The position numbers were made by a program, and so were the translations under genes. Below, piece by piece: positions 34,887 through 48,700 of a stretch of 64,000 nucleotides of DNA. Source of the DNA: Nematopogon swammerdamellus (Eukaryota; Arthropoda; Insecta; Lepidoptera; Adelidae); NCBI GenBank assembly GCA_946902875.1, contig OX336343.1, forward strand, positions 4,763,754 through 4,827,753, given 5' to 3'. The notes under the pieces were generated by a model. It saw nothing but the letters and a program-made list of their open reading frames with translations. It was not told the origin of the DNA and searched no databases. Every line of letters begins with the position of its first letter. Positions within the stretch are counted from its first letter, which is position 1.

Positions 34887-36748
34887 AACTATATTTGTGT
34901 GGTAATAAATTTCTGTTGCATGCATGTGTTGTCACAGAGTAAAATTATGTTGTGCAAAACAAAACACATGTGACAGAATTTTCAGCTTCATACATATTGT
35001 ATATTATTCCTCACAAGCACAGAATGTATAGTCACACCAATGAAGCAGCACAGCGTTTTGTTCCCTCCCAACTTGTAGCGTGGGGGCCGAAGCAAAGTGG
35101 TGCAAAATAAGACAATGTAATAAGAAACTCAACCTCTTGGCTTCCGGAAGGGCCGGCCGACCCCCAAACTGCTTATATCCGTTGACTTACTAAAGGACCG
35201 GCCGACCCAAATAAAAAAAAAAATCTTGAAAAATATAGCTAGCTGCGATTTCTATGAATTATTATTATTAGAACTAGTAAGGCTGGGTTGTATTGATGTA
35301 AACCTTTGCCTTTCCTATAACACACTTTAAAAATATTCTCAGGTCTTGGAGAAAACAATTATTTTGACATTTGTAAATTCCTTTTCATGCCTACGGCTAC
35401 GTCATTTCTGGCAGGAGGGTAAACTTGTTTCTAGTCTAAAGTTGTTTAGGTGTTATTTGAATAGTTAAATTCATGATCTACACATCGATGAATTACTCGT
35501 ATGTTTCGCATAGAGTAATAATTAATCTAATTATTAATCAATTTTAGATTAGAAAAATTCAGAAAAAAATGTCGAGCATTCTTTTGTTTTTCCTGAACTT
35601 CCACCATCTGTGCTCCTAAATAAGTGAATACTCACTTGTTGTATACCGCTTTGTGGGGAACTTCATTAGCTGTCAAAAGCCATAGAGGCTATTGATCTGA
35701 ATTCATTACTTTACGAAATATTTGAGTTTACGTGCGAGCACGCGCCAAATTTCGCCTATTTTTCGCACGGCGAAATGGCATGGAAGCCAAGAGGTGTAAG
35801 CATATTAAATATTTGGCAAGCCATAAGGTTAAAATTATAATAAAATGACATGATTACAAATTTGGTCATATTCTTATTACAGAAAAAGAGAAATAAAATA
35901 TAGATAATACAGTATATTAAAACAAACTTGTGACGTATAGGACAGCCTGCTGATGCTATTGTGCGCCGCGCAACCTTGCTGATGTGAAATTAGTCTAAAA
36001 CCATGCAGCTGTACAATTTCAGATTCGATGGGGGTAAGGGATTTAGGCAGTCGGTCGCATAGGAGATTTCACAAGTTGGCAAAATTGCTCGGCGTGTGTA
36101 GCAGAGTGTCAATGAATCTATGATAATTTGTACACAATGAAAACACAACAGTAGTATTAATTAATTCTATCAACGTTCAGTACCTAAATAAAATATGCAA
36201 CAAACCAACAGATGTGACAATTTTGATAATCTTACCTCTAAAATATGTAAAAATATTTCTAAAACAACAAGAGGAAAAACTCAAGCCTAGCCTTAAAGGG
36301 ATAGCTCCAAACGCAAGATATCAACTTGCAATGCGCAGACTCAATGCATCTGTCCAACTATTTCCAGAATTTCGTGACAATCTACCAATAGTCAGTCTTA
36401 CGTACGTTCCCGCCTCGCGGTCGGCGGCACGACTCCTCGCTCCCGAATAGTAGCCAACTCAATTATAAACAACTCTTTAGGTGTGTGTAAAGATGAGACC
36501 ACACCGGCTGCAGCGGAGTACGGCGGCACGGCGCGGCGCACATTTGTCCGTACATTGTGGACTGCATTTAACTTCATACAATTTTATACAAAGTGTGTTA
36601 TGATGCGCCGTGCCGCACCGTTTCGCTGCGATGCAGCGCCACAAGAGTGCGCTCTCACCATAACGCAACTCTTTTTAACAAGTAATCCTTTGGATCTCAG
36701 TACGGGGAGCAGCGTCGCGTGTGGATGTAGCGCGGCGGCCGTGCGCGT
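34887..36748. other. Region downstream of WDR45B
   Basis: AT-rich. A 78-codon plus-strand frame at 36214-36450 (KPSLKGIAPNARYQLAMRRL..) has no recognised relatives and no clear splice sites. A repeat related to the 57-kb and 60.8-kb sequences lies at 35610-35775. GC-rich sequence at 36490-36660 has no supported gene. Confidence 0.4.
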
Positions 36749-39700
36749 TTATCTGTCGTCGGCGGAGTCGAGGAACTGTGCGTACACGTCGCGCGTGCAG
36801 TCTCCTTTCTCGTTGAACTTGTACTTGTAGTAGGAGCCGTCGGCGCAGATGACTGCAATGAAGAAGGCGTACATCTCAAAGTTCAATAGCTTCACCGTAC
36901 AGTTCGAGCTTAGTCGGAAACTGAGTTGTGGCCACCGTTTTTTACATACATACAGACGATCACTCTGCATCCCGACAATCGGGGTAAGTAGAGCAATCAG
37001 TGTTGCGTTGCAAGCATTCTGATTACAGCACAACACTGATCACCACATTTAACAAAATATTAAGTCGGCCTCTCTGCCGTTTCAAAATTGGAACGCGACG
37101 CGTGAGCGGTTAAGATACAACAATAATTATCAAGCAGCAACAAAGCATGTAGACAGTTACAGTACGCGGTAATAAGTAATGAACATTTATGTAGGCCTCG
37201 ATAGCTCAGTGGTGCAGACAGTCGACTGTTGCTATTGATTGTTAAGTAACGCTGGGCGCGGTCAGTACTTGGATGGGTGACCGCTTGACCATTGGAGGCT
37301 GACCGTGGTTCGGATTCCACGTAAAACTGTAGGTCCCTTCCCTTCCTACCTTACTCGGTGGTAGGGTTCAACCCGCCCGGTTTGGTACCACCGCACTAAA
37401 TGAAAAGTCGGTCGAAACGGCTATGTAAATAGATTGTGTTTTCCGTCCAGTTCAGTGTAACCGGCACAACCGAAGGGAACAGTGGCGGCTGGCCCTTAAG
37501 TGCACTCGTGCGCCGCACTACCACAAAACAGCGCCTTCACCCGAAAGAAATAAACAAATTAAAATATTAAACATTTCCATGAATATCACCGATCGAAGTA
37601 AAAATATCAAACTGAATTCGTTCCTATTTCCTAGACAACAAGGCACGATTTTGCTGTACGTAATCGTACTACATACTACGTATCGCCGCCGAGCTCGCGG
37701 CCGCCGAGTGCATTAGAAAACACCGCGAACGTCTCTTGTATTGATACTATGAGAAAATGTCTAACGCCGCTGCCCCGCCGCGTGAAACAAAACACTCTTC
37801 ATACGATTATGTGTGGAACAAGGTTGCGTTCTGGGTGTGACACACGACGGAAAAAGAAGGACAGTATATTGTGGATAGACGCGCGTGCGACACGTCGCGA
37901 CCGAGCCAGCCGACGATGAGCCGAAGTAAGCCGAGATCGTGAACCCGACCGCGGGCACGTGCGGGCGGGAGCGCGCGGGCGCGGCGGGGGCGATCCAAAC
38001 TCTGGGTCGAAGATACACACATGCGCTAAGTACCTACATGTATGTACGCTGTTGCACGACTCGACAGCCGAGTCCATTTTTGGAATATGGGTTGTTTCTT
38101 ATATATAACAGATCGAGTTTGCAATTGAATATTTGAATTATTCGAATATCGATTTGATACATATTCGAATGGTAATTTATAAAATATTCGAATGTTACGA
38201 CAAACATTAATGCGTTACGAAAATATTTCGCTATTTTAGTTAAAGTGAAAAAATTGAATCACCCAAAGAGCTAGGCAGGCGTTGTTTGGCGCGCCGCGCC
38301 TTCTCAGTTCGGGGCGAGACCCGTCGTCGCGTGACGCGTCGGTCGACCGACAATCGCCGCGCCGACGCGCCGGGATGTTTTGCAAATCCGTTTTTTAGCA
38401 GTTTGAACGACTTTTCGTCAGTTAACATGTACATTGTGAAGTTTTCTTCATTGCCCGGCGCGGCAAGGACGCGACACCGACGCGACACAAACATTAATAT
38501 CAGTACCGCACGCTGTCTGGCCGGGCGGGCGCGGGCGCGCGCGCCGCGCTGCGCGCGAGGCGCGGCTCGCGCTCGTGGCCACTGCGCGCGCAGTGAAGTG
38601 TCGCTTTGGTTCTTCGAGCAATTAGGAGTCTGGGTGGGTACATAATTTTTGCAAATAAGTCAAGACCGCGGTATCCATTAGATTCACGTTTGGGTATAGT
38701 ACTAAGTAGCTAGCGCACACCCAGTCCCATAGGTCACCAGCCGCCACTGGAAGGGAAGCACTGATATGGCACCTAGTTCACCCGGTGTTATGGGCTGACA
38801 TCACGGATGTTGTAGGTGATGTAGCCAACCGTGTCAGATTCCATAAAAAAAAAACATTGAGCTTAGTTAGACAATCCGGTTGTAGAGCGTTTGTCTCTTG
38901 TCGCACGAACTTGCACGTCTGTGCGAGCTAAATGTTCATTACTTACTGCCACTGATACTGTACCCACCTACTGCATTACTGGAAGGACGCCATCTGGTAG
39001 AAGAAGGTGTCTGTCGCCCTTTAGCACGGCATCTTGTCTTTTATCCCTAGTCACACTTGATGCTAGAGGTTTTGTGCGAGTTGTAAATTGACTATTTAAC
39101 AGTCAAATCGATCCTCTCGAGCCAAAACTCACCAACTAACAAAAACCTAATACTGAGATATTAAAGGTTTTAAGTTTTTAAACTTTTTTAACTTTTATAA
39201 TCCAAAAACTAAAAAAGGTAATGAAATCATTCCACTTTTGTTGTATTCGTAATTTTGTATGTAAAAACTAACCAAGTACATTGGTGAGTTTTTCCTTAAC
39301 AGAAATTACGATACATCGCAACTTGGTTATTTTAAATTTTTTAATTTCTCATTGAAAACGTTGAGATATAATTTTGGTGATTTTTTCTTAGACAGAGCTA
39401 AAAATTTGAAGTTTGCCAGTACAAAAAACTCAATTTTGATAAAAACTGCATTTGGTGAGTTTTGGCTCTAGGGCGTCGAAATATAAATAGCGAATCATGC
39501 AATAACCGCAGCTTGACGGCAGGGGAGAGGAGGGGAGAGAAGTCGCCGCAGCTCACCTATGATAGAAGACTTGTCGACGCCGAAAGCGCAAATGCACGGC
39601 GGGCCGTGCGGGATGGCGAACTTGCAGAAGCTCCAGTTGCTGGAGAAGTACTTGGGCAGGAAGTTGACGGTGGCGAGGCTCGACTGCCGGTTGCGCTTGC

Positions 39701-42700
39701 CGTCCTCCAGGCTGAACACGTGCACGGTGCCGTGGTCGGAGGTCACGCACAGCCACGTGCTCGAGTGGTTGAAGTTGATGCAGTAGATTGTGGCCTGCGC
39801 ACGGACACGCTCCCATCGTTTTTAAACAGCATCTCAAGGGTTATTTTTAATCGACTTCAAAAAAAGGAGGAGGTTCTCAATTCGACTGTATTTTTTTTTT
39901 ATGGGATCTGCTTTCGTTGCTTTTATTTTTACTTTGTTTAAGGCTTTATCCATTTTTGTCTATGCCAGCCCCATAGTAACTATATTGATATTTTTTAATC
40001 AGCAAGTAAGGCACGAAGACCCACCTGTTGCATGACTCGGTGGAAGGACCGCACGAAGGCGAGAGGTGGCTAGCCTATCGCCCTTAAGCACGGCATCTCC
40101 TCCTTATTCCTTGGTCGCCTTTTGCGACATGCACGGGGAGAGATGCAGTGGGCTATTCTTTTTAAGTACCGACAGCACATGGTACGAGATCAGCTGCTGT
40201 AAATGTTTCAATACATCTTCACGTTAGCCCTGTATTTTTTTATTATTGAAAGAGCGACATATGGCAACGAGGCACCCATAAGGTGTCTAACGGCGCCCAT
40301 GAACATTCGGTCGTATGCGGGAGTTGCGAATGCCATGCCGGCCTGACAGGTGCCCATTCACGGCCCTCTTGAAGGACCCGAGACTGTACTTGGGGGGAAA
40401 TATTTGAGCAGGGAGAGCGTTCCAGAGTTTACCTGTATACCTCGATCTTGTCAGATTGGCATGATACAGATGGAGTAGGAAATGAGTGAAACAAAAAAAA
40501 CAATTATAAAAAAATATAAGATAATGACGAAAAAGAACAAATTTTAACTGGATGTAGACGAATCAGCCTAGGCCATAGACGTATAAAGGAAAATAGACTG
40601 AGTGATAGCATTGGTGAATCAAGAAACTACGGAGAGGAGCATTCGGCGTGTTCGTTCGCCGTTCGTTCGCAGCCGTCAGTCGTTGCGCACCATTAGTCGG
40701 CGAAACATCTGCACATTTCCCGTTTAAAAACTTGGTCTCCAAACATCATTAAAGTGCCATGGTGAAGTGCTGCCTACCCAATTGCACGGCGAAGTCCACA
40801 GTTATCAGTAAACTTGTTTATGGCACTGGATTTCACAGGTAAGTCGATTTTGAAACATAAATATTTTTTCGCTGTCATGGCCGCCATATTTCAGTTTGTG
40901 CGCGAAAAATATTAGTCGGCTCACACAATGGGATTCTTACAATTTTGTTGGACATAATTTATTTTTATAAATTTATTAGGTGCAGTTATTAACTCTGCAT
41001 TATTATTTAATTACCTTCATTGATGTTGCATTAAATTGATGAAATCCGCAGCCGACTGTTCAATTCAATTGCCATTTTAATAGCAAATTGGAAAAAATAA
41101 TAAAAGCGTTTTTCCATAGCTATTGACGATGGAAACAATACATTTCATGAGAGCAAATATAAACTGACTTAATTTTGTCATGCTCAAATAAGTTAATTTC
41201 ACACCCAAAATTATCTCAAGGCTCTCAAATATCGTGTAGTCCCTACATTTGATTAAATTATACCTAATCCTAATATTGAGGGCTAAAACAAGTTTGTTTT
41301 TATGTTTTACAGATTCCCGAAAGACACAGACAGAATAAATATGTGGTCAGATAAAATTCAAATAAAGAATTGGGAAGGAAACGTACACAGCCGTATCTGT
41401 TCAGCACACTTTTCAGAAGATTGTTTCCACTCAACTAAAAATGGCACACGTAAACTTCGCAAAAATGCCATCCCCACTGAACATCTTCCCAAAAATTCAA
41501 TTCAAAATGGCCTACAGGTATATTCCATTTTTTCTTAGCCTACTTAATGTGTGAAACTACGATTTATGTAAAGAAATGTGCAAAGTTAAAAATGAACATA
41601 GGTAGATAGGAACTGTTACTGTCAAAACTTTTTTCCTGTATTCTGGTAAGGATATATAATACGCAAATACAATAAAGTTATTTAAACCGAATAAGAGTTT
41701 TATTCTAATTATCGTGGAAGGTTATTTTAAAAGATTCCAGATTAATTCTAAACTTCAAAGACCTATGAAAGCAAATTAAAACACACCCAAAACTGACTAA
41801 GCATGTGCAAGTAAGTATGGTAGTCATTTTTCAATCACGTTTTCCTGATGTCGATAGTGTAATCAAAGATTTCATACAATTTCGTTGAAATGTGCTTAAA
41901 TTGGAATGCACCTACATCCTTTCCTCCAATGTCTCCAATGTCTGGGGTCCTTCAAATATAATGTGAAGGTGCACCTAGCCGGCGGACATGGTATTCGCCG
42001 CCCCCGTAAATACGAATGCCCGTGGGCGCCGTCGGACCTCTGCGTTAGTCTGGCGCGCGCTATATGTCGTGCTTCCCATAAAAAAAAAATTGAAAAATTG
42101 TCTAAAGGGGCATAATTACTAGATTTCATTAATATATTATTGTAGTAGAAATATGCTGTCTGTACTGGTTATGTACCATAGTTGCTAAAAGAAGTAATTT
42201 AGTTCAAATAATGCAAAACCATATTCCGAATTTATGTCCATAAATATTGTGAAGCGGACCCATGGGGCGCGCCAGTGTCAGTTGACATTGGAATCAGCCA
42301 ATGACAGCACAGCTTGCCGTGCTATCATTGGCTGATGGGTAATGTTGCCCACGCGTGCCGAATTACTTCTTTTTTGGGAATTTTATGATAAGTGTGCTTC
42401 TTCTTTCAGACGATAAAATTTATATTTTGTATTGCAAGTTCTTATGTGAAGACATGCTATGCTACAACATTACGCTGATAGGATAATTTAGATTTTACAA
42501 GGTTTAAATAGTTGATTTGGAAACTCTTGTGAAAAAAAAGATGCCTTTAAAAAAAACTAAATCTTTTAAAAAAGCCTTTAAAAAATAACAAAATTCGCTT
42601 GATAAAATAAGGCAATTTTTTATTAAACCCAATCAAATTATAATTAAATTATACAAACGGAATATTTTCATGTGAAAATCAACATGTATCATGTAGTAAC

Positions 42701-45700
42701 ACTGTTACGTAGGCATCACCTTCCCCCCACACCCCGCAAAAGTGGCCGCACTTTGATCAGAGCATTTTGACAGTTTGGCTCTCTCTATACCTATATATAT
42801 TATTTCTCTATGGCCTAGGCTGCCTGTCTAAAATAAATAAATAAAATATAATGACGAAAAACAACAAATTTTAACTGGATTTAGACGTATCATCCTAGGC
42901 CGCCTGTCTAAAATAAATAAATAAATAAAAACCTGATGAGCGCCCCTGCGCAGCTCGGCCAGCTTCTGTCCTGTAGCGGTATCGAAGACGCGTATGAGTG
43001 TGCCCTTAGTGGAGGCGGTGGCGAGCCGCGTGCCGCCGACGTTGAGCGCGAGGCAGCTGAGCGGCGCTTCGTGCGCCGGGATCGTGTGCCCCTCGCTCGT
43101 CTCGCCCCCCTGCTCCCCGCCGAGCTCCACTAGCTGCGCGCGACAATGCTCTCAGTACAGCCGCTTGATTTAACGGAAACCACTCAGCACGCTCACTCAC
43201 CCTAAACCGCTCCACTTCAACAACGTGTCTAAGTGCATTACCTAAACATTGCGAAGCACAATACAAAAAAAAAACATGACATAAAGTGCCATTGAACATA
43301 CACCAGCTGCAATAAGAATAATAACAAAGTAAAAAAGAAAGAGCTGTCAAACCGACATGTCGGAAACATTTTCTCTTTGAAAAAAAAATTGTGAAAGTTT
43401 TGCCTGGGACGAACCAACCGAGCTTCCGCCACGCGCTAGTCTCGCTTCGTCTCGGAGAGCTCCGTAGCCACGGCCTGCACCCGCCGGCGCACTTGGAGGC
43501 TTGTCTCCCGCCGCCGGCGGTATTACCGTTTTTAATTTTTGTATTAATTTTGTATAATAGTTAAATAATTAAAAATAAAAATTAATATAAATTTTTAAAA
43601 TGTGAAATAAAGGATAAATAAAGAATAGTAACACTTTGATTGGTTGAAATTGAGTGAGTCTTTGAGTGAGCTAGCTCTTGTTGTTTGCTGCCCAGCCCAT
43701 AATCTGTACTGACGCTCGAGCATGAGTGAGCTAGCATGCCGAGTGGTTCGGTGGACCTGCAGGCGTGTTCTAGTGAATCAGCTGAATGCGCTTCCTTTTC
43801 GTGAGATGGTTTGTTTTGGTTTTGTGACTAATAAATAATTTCTTTCTTTCGTTCTTCTTTCTTATTCTTATCGACATGCATTATTTGCTGCCGGGAATGT
43901 ACATATACAATTCCCGGCAGCAAATAATGCATGTCGAGATTAGAAAGAGACAGTCGGGTTGCAAAGCGTCGTCCCTGTCGTAAGTCTCTGTGCGACAGGG
44001 ACGACACTCTACAAACTATAGATCCCTTCCCTTGCCCCTTACTCGCTGGTAGGCTCAAATTGTAGTTGAGTGAGTTAGTACCATTGTACTGGATGTAAGA
44101 TGGCCACATAGCAGCCTCGGCTGTGTTCTCCTTTAGTCCAGTATAGCAACACAAATTAAAGACTCCGGTATGGCACCTGCCTTCTCGGAGGTGATATTAT
44201 CTGGTATGAGCATGTGCTTTGGGTCCTCTGACTCAGCCACCCATACTGGATTACATTTTAAAAGAGGCGGCAGGGTAGGTATAGAGAGTACAATGTATGT
44301 AACTTACCTGCACGTGTCCCGTCTTCCTGCTCGGGTAGGCGAGCAGGGGATTGTTGCTGTTGGGGCAGAGCACGCAGAGCCCGCGCGGGTTGGGGCACGT
44401 CTCCAGCACGTGCAGCAACTGGGGCGTCGCCGTGAACGTGTACACTTTGATCAGGGCCTCTGCAAGCGTTCACTGCTCTGAGACCTCCGTCCAAAAGTTA
44501 TAATTAAAAATATTTGCATATACAACGTGTCCCAAAACTCAACGTCAAGCAGGAACCAGGGAGTAGGTCAGTTTATGACTACCCAGGGAAAAATAAGAAA
44601 AAAAATCGGAGTCATTTGTTTTTTATGATATGAGCATTTTTTTTAAAACTTTCAACATTTCTCGTACAACATTTTTAGGTACTACGACTACAAATTTGCA
44701 AATATAATTGTTAAATATTTTTATTGGTAGCCTAAATAACTCTGCTATTGATCAGTATCCCAAATAAAACCAGAATGCCTGTAGTTTTACCAAAAAAAAT
44801 ATTCAGTTAAATTTTTTTCTAAAAAAATTAATAACTCAGATTTTTTTTCTTATTTTTTCCTGGATAGTCATAAACTCGCCTGCTCCCTGGTTCCCGCTTG
44901 ATGTTGAGTTTTGGGACATCCTGTATAACAAAACATAATAAAAAACCATCAGAAGTAGCGCTACGACGCGTGTGTACCACAATAAGCGTAGCTCCGCGCA
45001 CTTGAATTAAGTCAATATCAGTCACCTGTCACGGAAAATGTCAAGACAAAAAAAAAATATGTAAATGCTTTATTGTGATATATTCTAGCGCAAAAACAAT
45101 AGCTGCACTAAGATGTAAGGGACATACCAAGATGGCGGATGGCGGAAGTTTGTCTCGTCGTCCTTGTAATTAAAAATATATATTTTTGTGGTTACATTAA
45201 AAGCTACAACAGAAATGGCTGTATACTCTAATGAGTTTTGCCTGTTTCGGGAGGAGGCGAATTAATAAAAAAATCTGCACTAAGAATTTTACTAAAGGTG
45301 TTATAACTTAGAGCAAGGTCTCTTTAGTACAGACAAGCGGTCTCCAAACTTTTTTACAGGAGGGCCACATTAGCTTTAGCAAAAATATTTGCAGGCCACA
45401 AACAAACATACTTAAATTAGATTTTTTCTATAATTTTTTTTAGTTTTCGTGAATAAACTCGTAAAATAAAAAATTTATATAGCTAAGTACATATTATGTA
45501 CTTAGCTAAATTAATGTTGAAATCAGAAAAGTAAAACAATTTTGAGAATTAAAAAAAAAAATCAATTTTGGGCTACAAACGCGGCGAGGTTCAGATAAAG
45601 TGGCGACGCGGGCCGTAGTTTGGAGACCCTTGTATAGACCTAAACTTTTCATCACATGTCGTCGTTTGCATTGGTGACTATTCGCGTGCAAACTAGTCCC

Positions 45701-48700
45701 AAATAGGGACCTTCATGCAAAACATCTCCGTCTGCCAGCCAGCCTGAGTCCTCCATTAATTCCACAAGATATCCAGGGCTTTTCATAACGTGAGACTCGC
45801 AACTAATTACATGTACAGTAAGTAATGAACATCAATCTTTAGAAAGAGACAATCCGGTTGAAATCCAATCGGTTTTTTCTTACTGCAAATAAAAATTCTG
45901 CTGACTTTGATGATTCAAATTGTTCATATGCATAAACTCAAATTTTATTAATAACTCGACTGAACCCTATGTTCTTTATTTTGTATTTTATTCTCTTTTT
46001 TTATGGGTATATCCTTTATTCCTGACTTGATATTTTTAATTTTTTGCTTACATATAAGGCGTATGTTATATATGAATCTGAATCTGTAGAGTGTGGTCCC
46101 TGTGGAACGTGTCTGTAAAGTACCCGACTGTACTAAATATGTTAATGATTTTAATTGAATTTTTTACAAACTATAAAAGAGTGTGTCTGCAGTCTGCACA
46201 CCAGCGCTACCCTGGCTGACGTGGTACATGCTCAGCTGTGCATGCAGCAGCTTTTTACCACTGTTTGAATTTATACATATGTTAAATAAAGTTAATAAAA
46301 GTGTTAATAGGTTTATTGACCTCTACAATACTCATGGCAACAAACTATTTGTGTTTGCTTCATTATTACACAGTTCTGAGTCATAAGTAAAACAATTCTC
46401 ATTTTGCATAACTTTCCTTATGAATGAATACTTACAGGTTGTATGTTTTTGAAGCAAACACTGTAATGAAATTATCTTTTTTGCCTATGCACAGTGCTTC
46501 TAGCTAGAACATAGAGCATAAAAAAATTCATTTTAAGGATATTAAGCATAAATTATCATATCCTAACTGGATATGATAACGGATGATTGTAAATAATTCC
46601 GCATTAAACTTGTCTTTTGTGTCCCATGAATTTAATTGGTGTGCAATATAGAATATTTTGATTTGATTGAATTTTTTTTTCCAATCCTATTCACCTACCC
46701 ACCAACCTACTGCACATTCTCACTGCAATCATCAAGTTGTTGCTTAAAAAACATTATTTGTTTAACCAAAAATCTGTTAAGTGCGAGTTTTACTCGCGCA
46801 CGGTGGTTTCCGTATCTATCCGCCTATCTTTTGTCTTTCAACAATGCAATGTATAAAAGCCTCTGGCGCCATCTATTATTCAATAGTGTGACTAATCGAT
46901 TTTTCGGGCGTTTGTTGTATGGGAGCCACCCTTAATTTTTAACATTTTCTTATTTTTCTTATTTGTTATTATATCCGCGATAGTAACACATAGGTATTCT
47001 GTGAAAATTTCAACGGGCTACCTATTACGGTTCAAGAGATACAGCCCTCGGACAGACGAACGGCGGAGGCTTAGTAATAGGCTTCCGTACAGGATAGGGA
47101 AACCTAAAAAAGTTTTTGTTTTCTTTCCATTCGAAACGAAACATGCTACCTATTCAGTAATGTCGAAAAACAACAATAACCACAACCAACCTAAAACGAC
47201 AACAATACGGTCCCGTCTAAGCTTGACCGCCTTCACCGGAGTATTGAAGTCGAGCGATATGGCCGAGTCCTTCTTCAGATCATCCCAGATGATGACTCTG
47301 TTAGGCGGGTACACCGGCGTCTTGCCGCCTCCCACCAGCGCCATGTAGTTGCAGCGGAACAGCATCTCCACGTAGGAGAGGCCCCCTGATGCGAAGTTGT
47401 GTCTCTCCTTCTCTTTCAGAGGATCGCTGTTGAAGACGCGGAAGCCGGTCTCGGTGCCGCACGCAAAGCATCCTGAAACGTACAAAATAAACAACATTAT
47501 TATAATTATTATTATTTAGGTAAAGCACTAACAGCTTGAAGCTGATGTTTGTTTTTTAATTATTTCTCCAGAATTTCTATTAATTCAATAGTATTTTTTT
47601 CCTTTTAGGTGTTTATCTAAATGGTTTTTAAATCCGTTTACACTTCACTTATGACCTTTTGTGGTAGTTCATTCCAAGAGTCCAACTCGGTTCACTAGGA
47701 AGTGTTTAGTGAACATTACATTCTGAATTTGAATGCACGACCGTTCCACCGTTGAGGCTAACGGCGGCTCAGATTACACGTAAATCTGTAGGTCCCTTCC
47801 CTTCACCTTACTAGGTGGTAGGGTTTAACTGGGCCGGATTGCTACCATGGCACTGAATGAAATGTGAGTTGAAGCGGATATGTAAGTAAATAGTGATTTG
47901 CTGTATCGCCCCCTTCACTGAGGTATAGTCGGAACGGCGTTTTACGGAGGCGCCGCCGACGCATGAGCGGTTAAGAGAAAATAAACTATTCAGATATTTT
48001 AAAAGTAGTAAAAATAAAAAGGAAACCCTGACGACATTGCCCTGTCACAAGAAAGACAGAATACTCTCACCCTTTGTTCTGTTTCTGTTATGGAAACCTA
48101 AAAATGTGAACCAACTAAATAATATACATATGAGGATGCTCATCTACAAAATGAACAATTTTATCTTGCGCCGCAGATAAGGGCTGAAGATAAGAAAGAT
48201 TATGAATCTTTAAGTAGGTATGTAAGTTGATCTACACAATAGAAAAATCTGTGACAAGCAATTTCTGTGTTTACCCGGTTACGTTGCTTTTTGGACTTTT
48301 TGAAACTGAGTAAAAAAAAAGATATAAGCGCGTCTACGACCCACCGCGTACCACTTCCCCGCGCAACCCCCTCAGTATGTTCATGTTCACCAAAAGGTCC
48401 AATCTTTGCTGAATTAGCTGCTTGCTTAGCTAATTGCTTAGCTGAATTAGTAAATGTTCTTACTAGAATCTAGGCAGATAAGTAGGATTATGAACGAACA
48501 TTTGCGGATTTAATTGGCGTCATAGTTACCAATTTTGAGTATCCATTGATTTTATAGTATCTACGCACGCTAGGGTCGGTGACCACGTTATCTTGATTAC
48601 AATAAAGCAGTTACTTATTTTTATTTTGGTTAGGCAAGTAGGTAGCAGCAAAGCGACGTTGATTCATCGAGGGCAAGATACGGTCGGGTTTGGAGAAAGT

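Noticed and set aside
37255..37290. 5S rRNA gene
   Set aside because: Only about 25 bp match the internal control region, within a SINE head.
38286..38645. 119-codon Arg-rich ORF as a gene
   Set aside because: It lies in a GC-rich hAT interior; the composition explains the open frame and no domain is visible.
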